Below, piece after piece: positions 26,159 to 33,068 of a stretch of DNA of 64,000 nt. Position numbers and translations under genes: made by a program. How positions within the stretch are numbered: position 1 is the stretch's first letter; the number at the start of each line of letters is the position of its first letter. The DNA lies in contig CBFDBU010000015.1 of NCBI GenBank assembly GCA_965603125.1, positions 1 to 64,000 on the forward strand, in the 5' to 3' direction. The notes under the pieces were generated by a model. It was not told the DNA's origin, searched no databases, and saw only the letters and a list, made by a program, of their open reading frames with translations. Source of the stretch: JAJRTA01 sp965603125 (GTDB lineage Bacteria; Zixibacteria; MSB-5A5; GN15; FEB-12).

Positions 26159-27208
26159 TTACGTCAGATCGAAGTCAACGTTAGGCGGCTTCGGCCGGTG
26201 TTGCTTTACGTAATGGTCCCAGAGCCCGGACAGGAATCCGAAGCCCAGGCCAAAATGGATAGTCGGGAAGATCAGCGGGCCAAAAAGCAGGCAGCCCGGG
26301 TGATTCTCCTTGCGAGCCAGGTAGGCCGAGAAGAAAACCGCTGCCAGTATATAGACCCCTACAACGGTTTTGAATAAGGAGGCCGCCCCCGACGAAACCA
26401 GCGACAGCAGCAGAAGTAGAACGAAGCCCGCCACACCTGCGCCCGCCAGCCACTGAACAGGGGAAAACAGCCGGTGCTTGTGTGAGAATCGGAACCGTCC
26501 CTTCCCGTATCGAACCATCTGTCGCCAGAGACCGGCCAGGTTCGAGCGGGGATAGTAGAACACCCGCAGCCGGGGCGAGATGTACGCTTTGATGCCGGCC
26601 TGGTGTACGCGGTAGTTGAAATCGACATCCTCGCAGGCGTCAAACGCCTCGTCGAAACAGCCGATTTCGTCAAAGATCGATCGGTGGTACATCGCCCCCG
26701 ATGACGTCGGGTCCACCATGCCCTCAACAGTGGAGTATATCTCGGAGCCGGGTTTGTGACCGAATATCGAGCTCCGGCACAGACCCACCGACTTCTCGAA
26801 CTCGCCGAGATCGGGCGGTGTCAGTGGCTGTGGACGACAGAGGCATTTCGCCCCGGTCTCTTTGAAGATGTCGACCATGTCCTGCAGGAGGGTCTTGCCG
26901 GGCAGATTGGTATGACCGTCAAGAATCAGGATGTAGGGTGCGCTGCTGTTCCTGACGCCGATGTTGCGTCCCGAGGAGGGGCGTCGGGGATGGTTGTCCA
27001 GGAGTTGCAGGGAGCCGAACCGGTTCTTGAAAGATCGTACTATTTCCCGCGTACCGTCGGTGGAGCCGCCGTCCGCTACCACGACTTCGACGGCGTCCAT
27101 CGGGTAGTCCTGCATGTACACCTGCTCGAGGGTCTTGCCGATGAACTTGGCTTCGTTCAGAGTGGGCATAACGATGGCGATATCGAATTTCGAATCGCTG
27201 GACGCCAC
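26159..27208 (-). CDS. Family 2 glycosyltransferase, membrane-associated (ExoA-like)
   Basis: 349 residues from a GTG. A GT-A fold start (DIAIVMPTLNEAKFIGKTLE) leads to VVADGGSTDGT and then ILDGHTNLPG in place of the usual DxD. Residues CEDVDFNYRVHQAG provide the catalytic ED region. The last 100 residues have two to three membrane segments (FVLLLLLSLVSS, VGVYILAAVFFSAYLA). It resembles polysaccharide GTs such as ExoA, adding sugars to lipid-linked intermediates on the cytoplasmic side. A second glycosyltransferase in the same orientation lies 2.9 kb upstream across an AT-rich island, so the two may once have been closer. Confidence 0.85.
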   Translation of the reverse strand: MASSDSKFDIAIVMPTLNEAKFIGKTLEQVYMQDYPMDAVEVVVADGGSTDGTREIVRSFKNRFGSLQLLDNHPRRPSSGRNIGVRNSSAPYILILDGHTNLPGKTLLQDMVDIFKETGAKCLCRPQPLTPPDLGEFEKSVGLCRSSIFGHKPGSEIYSTVEGMVDPTSSGAMYHRSIFDEIGCFDEAFDACEDVDFNYRVHQAGIKAYISPRLRVFYYPRSNLAGLWRQMVRYGKGRFRFSHKHRLFSPVQWLAGAGVAGFVLLLLLSLVSSGAASLFKTVVGVYILAAVFFSAYLARKENHPGCLLFGPLIFPTIHFGLGFGFLSGLWDHYVKQHRPKPPNVDFDLT

Positions 27209-27369
27209 GGGACCGAAATCCTTTCCGACAGGTGTGTTTCACGCCATCTTATGGCACAACGGACCGCCGCCGCCGTGCAACGGCCGTCGGGCAAATTATA
27301 GAACGATCTCACCTGCCCGACAACAAAAAACCGCGGCTTGCCCGAAGCAGGCTGAGTCAGTCCCCGTAG

Positions 27370-27392
27370 GTCAGGACCCCTGTGGTCCTGAC
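27370..27392. repeat. Perfect 9-bp hairpin
   Basis: GTCAGGACC (27370-27378) pairs with GGTCCTGAC (27384-27392), loop CCTGT. It is palindromic, resembles a REP unit and lies next to two dispersed repeats. Confidence 0.7.
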
Positions 27393-27409
27393 ACTTGAGT
27401 CTATTGAAT

Positions 27410-27449
27410 CCGAGGCGTCACAGGCTACCACCAAAACCGGGGCAGATCG
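27410..27449 (+). repeat. Dispersed repeat B, copy 1
   Basis: This 40-base stretch (ccgaggcgtcacaggctacc...) recurs at 30014-30053 in the same orientation with only a few differences. The two copies bracket the AT-rich island between the glycosyltransferases. Confidence 0.8.
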
Positions 27450-27493
27450 GCGTCGCCGGTTTTCGCGCGAAGCGCAAAAGACAGGCTTGCCTG

Positions 27494-27528
27494 CCGTTCC
27501 AAACAAGTTTGAAACGGCCACCCGACTT
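27494..27528 (+). repeat. Dispersed palindromic repeat, copy 2
   Basis: Shares CCGTTCCAAACAAGTTTGAA and the following cggccacccgact with 28486-28520, and matches the reverse complement of copy 1 near 15300. Confidence 0.85.
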
Positions 27529-27563
27529 GTCCAGATTGTCATTGGCCTTATCGAGGATATCTG

Positions 27564-27592
27564 TTGACATCCGCATATAAAGATGCGCTAAT
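27564..27592 (+). promoter_or_regulatory. Candidate promoter of the membrane protein gene at 27645
   Basis: TTGACA (27564-27569), 17-base spacer, GCTAAT (27587-27592). Start near 27599, 46 bases before the chosen ATG. Confidence 0.4.
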
Positions 27593-27644
27593 TGAATTAG
27601 GGTGGAGAGCACAAGGGATGCTATGGATTTTGCTGGGAGATGTT

Positions 27645-28409
27645 ATGGATGAACAAGCCGATGCGCGTACAAAACTGACAAAGTCGCTGGTCCGGGTTAC
27701 TTGGGCACTTGTTATTGTTGGCCTGATTGGAGCGGGACTGGCCTACTGGGGTTATAGGGGACTTATTAAGGAGCAGAAAAAGTCTACTGAAATGGAGTGG
27801 CGACCTTACTGCCACATCGTCCAAGCGCCAGCTTCGGCCGGTTTCCAGTACTACTTGGGTGACAGCGTTGCGATCGATAATGTGCCCAGAAGTATTGACT
27901 CCATTCCGTTAGGATCGACTGAGTACATGGCGGTAAGGCGCATCGGATTTCTCGTGCCGCGATTAGGGATATTCATCAACATTGGCAAAACGCCTCTTCG
28001 CATCAAAACCTCGGTTGCTTCTATTCTCTCCCAACGTGAATGGGTGGAGAAGCACGGGAAGGACTACGAACATCTCATACAAACTCTCAAACTACCGGGC
28101 ACCATTGATACGCTTCACACTGATTTCGTTCTCTTGCCCGGAGACTCTTCCGAACCTGCGCCTCAATTGGGTTATCGGAGGTACATGTCTAAAGACGAGT
28201 GGCATCAGTACGTTTACTCTGACAGTTCCATAGTCCTGTACCCGTATCAGTATGTTGAGTACGAGGACTTTTTTGGACATCAGTACAACGCACTGCTAAT
28301 CCAATATCTAAAAGCGGACATAGAGATAATCGATAGTATCCCTGTTTTCTCGTGGTCAGACAAGCCTGGTGTTGAGAGGTATCGTTGGGACATAGGCCTA
28401 GAGGATTGA
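27645..28409 (+). CDS. Single-pass membrane protein of unknown function
   Basis: 254 residues from the ATG at 27645, chosen because GGGAG sits five bases upstream; the frame is open further up (TTG at 27564, ATG at 27618) but that region overlaps the predicted promoter. After about 18 residues there is one membrane segment (VTWALVIVGLIGAGLAYWGY), then an outside domain of about 200 residues with many aromatic and charged residues (WRPYCHIVQAPASAG, VLYPYQYVEYEDFFGHQYNA). Its layout resembles the 196-residue protein at 13605, with a short inside part, one membrane helix and an unknown outer domain, though sequence similarity is not evident. Repeats flank it on both sides and its GC is below that of its neighbours. 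Confidence 0.6.
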   Translation: MDEQADARTKLTKSLVRVTWALVIVGLIGAGLAYWGYRGLIKEQKKSTEMEWRPYCHIVQAPASAGFQYYLGDSVAIDNVPRSIDSIPLGSTEYMAVRRIGFLVPRLGIFINIGKTPLRIKTSVASILSQREWVEKHGKDYEHLIQTLKLPGTIDTLHTDFVLLPGDSSEPAPQLGYRRYMSKDEWHQYVYSDSSIVLYPYQYVEYEDFFGHQYNALLIQYLKADIEIIDSIPVFSWSDKPGVERYRWDIGLED

Positions 28410-28471
28410 CATTCGCTGCTTAGGCGCAAACTCGTCCGGGCGGCACCCTCACTTGTTTGGGGGTGTCTCTT

Positions 28472-28514
28472 CCCGGGCTGAATTCCCGTTCCAAACAAGT
28501 TTGAAACGGCCACC
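28472..28514 (+). repeat. Dispersed palindromic repeat, copy 3
   Basis: 43 bases matching the reverse complement of 15298-15340 with one mismatch. It contains CCGTTCCAAAC and GTTTGAAACGG as an imperfect inverted repeat. Confidence 0.85.
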
Positions 28515-28639
28515 CGACTCGTCCTCCTGGCCATCCATCGGTCGCCAGCTCTGTATAACAGCGCGTGTACTTACTCTGTGTCCATCGATAGTGAAAACAG
28601 GCAAAACCAGACAACCTCCCATTGAGAGCCCGTGCCCTT

Positions 28640-29317
28640 CTATGCATTCAGATACTGCTCTTCACCTTTTACCCATGCGAAATGCAACCACACTCCTGAA
28701 CGCTTTCCGACTGACACGGTTTCGTCAATGGCTGCTGATACTCCAAAAAGCGAAATGAAACACTCGTAGTCTGCGAACCATTCATTTTTTGAACCGAAGG
28801 AGTGAACTAACATGACCGCATGATTTGCATGGAAACGCCTGGCTTCAATAATGGCAGAAGCTGTGCGGTGTAATAATTGATATCTGATGTTCTCTGAAGG
28901 TTTGGTATGCAAGCCCAGTACAGAACACAAAAAATCGAACCTTTCCTTCTTGCCACCGGATAAATTTGGACCCCATTCGCCAATAGTGGGGCCAAATGGT
29001 TCGGAAACTTTGCCTTCTACAGCAATTGAGACAAGATCATTTTCCGTTCTGCCAAGCACCCATACATCATTTTGGGAGGGTCCGGCACCACCGGGCAAAG
29101 GAACCTTATACTCGGGAATTACAATCAGGGTTTCCAAACCCGCCAGTTCTGTTGCTCGACATAGAACCTTTTTTACATGGTTTGGAATACCATCCGCATC
29201 GTGCCAACAATGTGCTAATGTTCTTGCGGAGTAACCCCGCTTCCATTGTTTTTTTGGATCTGCAAGAAACTGCTTCCAGTCCTTTGCCTTTTTAGATGGA
29301 ATATAAACTTTGTTCAT
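28640..29317 (-). CDS. DUF6946-like protein, possible PD-(D/E)XK nuclease fold
   Basis: 225 residues. The segments RGYSARTLAHCWHDADG, IPEYKVPLPGG, PSQNDVWVLGR, VEGKVSEPFGPTIGEW and LLHRTASAIIEARRF resemble a conserved uncharacterised family (DUF6946, recalled rather than searched). The order Asp84 or Asp94, then Glu101-Gly-Lys103 on a hydrophobic strand (LVSIAVEGKV), fits a PD-(D/E)XK nuclease core, which is inference. It starts exactly where the preceding gene stops (TGAATG), so translation is coupled. The AT-rich composition and position inside a repeat-bordered island suggest horizontal transfer. Restriction or other nucleic-acid cleavage is possible but not shown. Confidence 0.65.
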   Translation of the reverse strand: MNKVYIPSKKAKDWKQFLADPKKQWKRGYSARTLAHCWHDADGIPNHVKKVLCRATELAGLETLIVIPEYKVPLPGGAGPSQNDVWVLGRTENDLVSIAVEGKVSEPFGPTIGEWGPNLSGGKKERFDFLCSVLGLHTKPSENIRYQLLHRTASAIIEARRFHANHAVMLVHSFGSKNEWFADYECFISLFGVSAAIDETVSVGKRSGVWLHFAWVKGEEQYLNA

Positions 29318-29695
29318 TCAGTACCATCGACCCTTTCCCGAAACGTAAAAGCAACTCCTACCGTCCTTTTGGTGCCGGTCGGCAAGCTTCAACTCCACGA
29401 GGATACCGCCTGTCATTGAGAATATACAGGGTCCTTTGTTCCACTCCGTCTGGTAGTGCTTGCAGAAGTAGATAGAGTCGAAGAAACACCCACCTCTCAG
29501 CCGGTCATACGCGTATTGTATCATGTTGTAGGTAATAGATTTTCTTTGGACTGTCTTGTCGCCCACGTCCATTGTAATAGTCTGACCATCATTTGAGAGG
29601 ATATCTCGCCTGTCCTCACCGAAGCACTTGAGGATGCCCCTATGTTTAGAATCTAGTTTTTGTATTCGTTCTTCTACTTCTTTCCAATCTTGCAT
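29318..29695 (-). CDS. Small protein of unknown function, partner of the DUF6946-like gene
   Basis: 125 residues with a strong AGGAGG five bases before the ATG. It begins with a charged helix (QDWKEVEERIQKLDSKHRG). It then has a mixed alpha/beta part with ITMDVGDKTVQRKSIT, ITYNMIQYAYDRLRGG and four Cys scattered through the second half. No family recognised. The frame is immediately followed by the DUF6946-like gene and preceded by a 46-codon gene, making a compact three-gene minus-strand unit. A small accessory or immunity-type protein is one possibility, but nothing in the sequence shows it. Confidence 0.6.
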   Translation of the reverse strand: MQDWKEVEERIQKLDSKHRGILKCFGEDRRDILSNDGQTITMDVGDKTVQRKSITYNMIQYAYDRLRGGCFFDSIYFCKHYQTEWNKGPCIFSMTGGILVELKLADRHQKDGRSCFYVSGKGRWY

Positions 29696-29713
29696 GATTT
29701 CCTCCTAATACGT

Positions 29714-29854
29714 CTAACGCTGATAACTGGCTGTCAACTGATTTTCCTCTAAGCTCAAGCCCTGTTCGGCAAAATACGTTTTTACTTTTCTTTCAAACTC
29801 CCGGCCTACTTGAGTGTTGCTTTTGGCACCTTTGCGCTGAAAGGTTTTGTCCAT
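29714..29854 (-). pseudogene. 46-residue ORF, likely truncated start of a nuclease-like protein
   Basis: Short frame with GGAGG five bases before the ATG, reading MDKTFQRKGAKSNTQVGREF and then ERKVKTYFAEQGLSL before the TAG. The VGREFE...YFAEQGLxLE pattern is that of the first helix and strand of restriction-endonuclease-like proteins, but no D...ExK core follows. The stop is 19 bases before the next start. It is most simply the front of a deleted nuclease gene; a genuine 46-residue protein cannot be excluded, since the ribosome site is intact. Confidence 0.5.
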
Positions 29855-30146
29855 TTGTTCCTCCAGTGAATTGGTGTTTATCCGGTTTTCGTATAAAGCA
29901 CCCCGTTCCCTTTTCGCTGAAAGGCGTTCAGCGCAATCATGATTCCTTTATCGGCATACTTATCCATTATTCCACTGTTGGGTACGCTTCATTTGCCGCA
30001 TATCAAGCGTCATCCGAGGCGTCTCAAGCTACCACCAAATCCGGGGCAGACCGAGGGCTGCTGCCCACGGATGGAATGCGGAATCACGTCGATAACTGCA
30101 TTTTTCAGGGAGGTACGCTGTCAGCGTCGGGCGTTGATCAGGATTG
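29855..30146. other. Gene-free stretch with dispersed repeat B, copy 2
   Basis: About 290 bases between the truncated ORF and the glycosyltransferase stop. The repeat at 30014-30053 matches 27410-27449. Nothing else recognisable is seen. Confidence 0.6.
30014..30053 (+). repeat. Dispersed repeat B, copy 2
   Basis: Matches 27410-27449 (ccgaggcgtctcaagctacc...) in direct orientation with a few substitutions. It closes the AT-rich island on the right. Confidence 0.8.
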
Positions 30147-31310
30147 CTAAAGACCGCGGTAGATGTCCAGCCACTGTCCACTGACTTGTGACCAGGCGAA
30201 CTTCTGCGCGGTAAGTTTCGCCTGTTCCGATAGCCGTTTCACTAACTCGGGAGACTCGATCAGTTCGATAATACGATCAGCCAGGGATGCGGGGTTGCCT
30301 TCCCGGACGATCAGACCGTTGACCCGGTCGATGATGACGTCAGAAGCCCCGCAGACTTCGGCCACCACGGGCAGGCCGGAGGCAAGCGCTCTGAGCAGAG
30401 AAGTCCTGTCGCTTCCGGGGGAACTCGTTTCGATATATAAGTCGGCCGATTGGAGATGGCGGAGTATAGCGGCCGTGTCGGTCTTTGACTCGAAGGCCAG
30501 GCCGCTCAGCCGGGCCGCCGCTGCCGACTCGACGAGTTCGGTTCGCCGGGAGCCTGTGCCCAGGATAACCATCTCCGAGCGGGGATACTTTTCCTTGACC
30601 AGTTTGAAGGTTTTCATCAGCAACCCGGCATCGCTTTCCGCGTGTGGTGACTGGACACAAAGGATACGGGGCTGCACCGATTGGATGTTGCGTGGCTTGA
30701 GATCGAGAGGATCAAACGCCTCGCCGAGGACTTCGCACCCGATCTGCTCCCGTCTCAGAAGCCCGGCGATTGAATCCGACGACGCCACCACCCTGTCACT
30801 CAGACGGAGGATCCGAACAAGCAACGGCCCCGGTCCCCGAGATTGAAACTCGGCCAGGCTGCCACGGCAGTCTATGATGATTCGTTTCCCAAAGAATCGT
30901 CCCAGGAAGACCGGAAGGAAGGCAGTCGTGGTCATATCCGTACCGTCAGGAAGAACGACGTGCACGATATCGAACTGCCCGATCGCCCGCACGATATCCC
31001 TGCCGTAACGCCACAGGTCGCGGCGCCGTGCGATAACATTCCGGAAAACCCTGCCCGCCCGCAGCCCGTCTCCCGAAGTTGTGTCTACGGCGCAAACCCG
31101 GTATAGCCAGCGCTGGTCCCTGAAAAGATTCGACCAGAGCCGCATCCGTTCGCTGACGTTCATGGATGCCTCGGAAACCGGGCAGGTCAGCAACACGCGG
31201 GGAAGGACGGCCTGAGTTGTACCGGCTACACGGTGTTTCCTGTCGGTTCGCAGCAGGTAATCGCCGACGGCGGTCGGCGCTCCTACTGAGGCGGCATGAG
31301 CCTTGATCAT
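30147..31310 (-). CDS. Family 4 (GT-B) glycosyltransferase
   Basis: 387 residues from the ATG at 31310, chosen for GGGAG five bases upstream over an ATG seven codons earlier. The N-terminal half has PRVLLTCPVSEASM, FDIVHVVLPDGTD and IIIDCRGSLAEF. The C-terminal half carries the GT4 donor-binding pattern (ILCVQSPHAESDAGLLMKTF, EMVILGTGSRRTELVE, YIETSSPGSDRTSLLRALAS, GLPVVAEVCGASDVIID). A role in cell-surface polysaccharide synthesis is likely. Same strand as the family 2 glycosyltransferase at 26159 but separated by the accessory island. Confidence 0.88.
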   Translation of the reverse strand: MIKAHAASVGAPTAVGDYLLRTDRKHRVAGTTQAVLPRVLLTCPVSEASMNVSERMRLWSNLFRDQRWLYRVCAVDTTSGDGLRAGRVFRNVIARRRDLWRYGRDIVRAIGQFDIVHVVLPDGTDMTTTAFLPVFLGRFFGKRIIIDCRGSLAEFQSRGPGPLLVRILRLSDRVVASSDSIAGLLRREQIGCEVLGEAFDPLDLKPRNIQSVQPRILCVQSPHAESDAGLLMKTFKLVKEKYPRSEMVILGTGSRRTELVESAAAARLSGLAFESKTDTAAILRHLQSADLYIETSSPGSDRTSLLRALASGLPVVAEVCGASDVIIDRVNGLIVREGNPASLADRIIELIESPELVKRLSEQAKLTAQKFAWSQVSGQWLDIYRGL

Positions 31311-31561
31311 AGCGTCTCCCTGGTCAGACAAACAGCTTCCCCCTTTCTACCCCGGACGGCCCGTCAGGTTGGAAAAAAAGTGTCCCGCGTTTCTGTGTTT
31401 CCATGGCAGGATTACGCCGTCGGCAGTCGCGGTCGTTGCTGTAGGAAGCCACTCGTAAGGATTCCCGCCGGGCGGCCGATACTTGCTACTATAGGTATCA
31501 GAGCGGTCGGCCCGGGAGGTCGGGCAGGCAGAAGCGGCGTCATCAGAAAAGGGAAAGTATA

Positions 31562-32872
31562 ATGAACACCTCCAGGCTTACTATATTCGCCACGACAATG
31601 ATATATCTGGGCACTCTGCTTCTGTCCATCCTGTCGTTTTTCACGACATACTACGGTTTGGCGATCCTGGTCGACAGATGGCTGGCCATTGTCGGTTCTC
31701 TCGGCCTGCAGATAGCCATGTTGGGTGTCGCCTGGAACCTGATAAAGTCCCGCGGGAACCGGTTCGTGTATGTTACGGTATTCATAGTGGCGGCGACTTT
31801 CTCCGTGTTCTTCTCTTATGCGAATTTCGACTCCGCCCTCAAAACCGATACCCGTACCCATGAGGCGCGGGCGCAATACACGGCGGCTGTCAAGCCTCTG
31901 CTGGCCAAATACTCCGCCACAGCGCGAAAGGCCCTGGTGCAGGCTGGTTATCAACAGGAACGGCTCGGTAAACTGCTGGAGATGGAAAGGGAAAGAGGAT
32001 GGGCCACCGTTGTCGACGAAGGCACCGACGACGAATTCATCCAGTCGACCATTGAAGGCGCCCGCCGGACGGTTGAATCCTGGAAGGAAAACCGGGGATC
32101 TGAATACCAGCAGGGTAGCGGGCGGGGAATAATCCTGAACTTCCTGGAAAGCCGCATCGGTACCATACAAAACGCCTTTGAGAGGATAAAAGGGTACGTG
32201 GGCACAATCGACTCGGTATCAATGGTCCTGACCAGCGCTCTGCCGGTGACGCGTCAGAGAGAGCTTGTCAACCTGGCCTCGGTCCATTTTCCACACGGCG
32301 AGGTAGCCATGGTACTGGCGGAACAACCCCGCCTGATCAGTTTTCCAGCCGAGTCGGACTACATCGAGCGCCCCACCAGCCGACAGCAGGCCTTCATGCT
32401 CGTCATTGGTGACCTGTTTAAGATGGACCACCTGGCGGCTTTTTCGCTCCTGCTCGCTATCGCCATCGATCTGATTGTCATCATAATGGCTCTTGCCGGT
32501 AGCCACATTACTGATGACACCGATTACATTCTCGACCGCGTGAGACAGGACATGGCTCGCCGACTGGGGAAAGTCGAACTGGACGACGCCGAGCAACTCG
32601 ACGTGGCCCTCAAGGAGAATGTAGAAAAATACCGGAAGGCGATGTCCTATCAACTGGACATGACGCGGGTATCGTCGGAATTCCGGGATGCAGGCAAGAT
32701 ATCCAGTATCCGGCCGCGAGGAGAACCCGAAGAGAACACAACTCTGGTGCGAGGCTTGGCTGATCGCCTGAAATCGCGCATGGTCCACTGGGCCGGCAAC
32801 AATTCTCCGGAGGCCGTCGAGGCCGTCGACGATCAGGATAGCGTGAAAGAAGAGGCCGCTGCCGGTCACTGA
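31562..32872 (+). CDS. Membrane protein with long central coiled-coil region, function unknown
   Basis: 436 residues, ribosome site GGGAAAG before the ATG. Three membrane segments lie in the first 85 residues (FATTMIYLGTLLLSILSFF, DRWLAIVGSLGLQIAMLGV, FVYVTVFIVAATFSVFFSY). A mainly helical region of about 190 residues follows (HEARAQYTAAVKPLLAKYSA, LLEMERERGWATVVDEG). A further membrane segment near residue 295 (AAFSLLLAIAIDLIVIIMAL) leads to a charged cytoplasmic tail. The layout resembles DUF4407-type proteins but no family is recognised with certainty. Divergent from the glycosyltransferase. Confidence 0.65.
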   Translation: MNTSRLTIFATTMIYLGTLLLSILSFFTTYYGLAILVDRWLAIVGSLGLQIAMLGVAWNLIKSRGNRFVYVTVFIVAATFSVFFSYANFDSALKTDTRTHEARAQYTAAVKPLLAKYSATARKALVQAGYQQERLGKLLEMERERGWATVVDEGTDDEFIQSTIEGARRTVESWKENRGSEYQQGSGRGIILNFLESRIGTIQNAFERIKGYVGTIDSVSMVLTSALPVTRQRELVNLASVHFPHGEVAMVLAEQPRLISFPAESDYIERPTSRQQAFMLVIGDLFKMDHLAAFSLLLAIAIDLIVIIMALAGSHITDDTDYILDRVRQDMARRLGKVELDDAEQLDVALKENVEKYRKAMSYQLDMTRVSSEFRDAGKISSIRPRGEPEENTTLVRGLADRLKSRMVHWAGNNSPEAVEAVDDQDSVKEEAAAGH

Positions 32873-33001
32873 CGGCCACAGCAAACCCCGCCCGGCCCAC
32901 AGGTATGAGCCGGCGCAGCCCGATTGACATAGCACGCCCCGTTTCAGGTCGTGACCCGACCCGGCCGAACTCCCGCTCCAACCCCACCCGCGATTTCGTA
33001 C

Positions 33002-33029
33002 TTGCGTCGGGCGGCAGAGTTCTTATACT
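33002..33029 (+). promoter_or_regulatory. Candidate promoter of the radical SAM / rsmB operon
   Basis: TTGCGT (33002-33007), 16-base spacer, TATACT (33024-33029), 39 bases before the ATG. Confidence 0.45.
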
Positions 33030-33068
33030 TGCACCGGTAGCCTTTGAAAACGTAGCACATAGGTCAGT

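Larger units (their letters stand above)
27209..27644. other. Gene-free stretch with repeats and a candidate promoter
   Basis: 436 bases without a convincing gene. It contains the hairpin at 27370-27392, one copy each of two dispersed repeats (27410-27449 and 27494-27528), and TTGACA-N17-GCTAAT at 27564-27592. Confidence 0.7.

Noticed and set aside
25192..26184. 330-codon plus-strand frame
   Set aside because: It lies opposite the RecB-like nuclease gene, whose motifs are clear; the antisense frame has no recognisable domain and no ribosome site.
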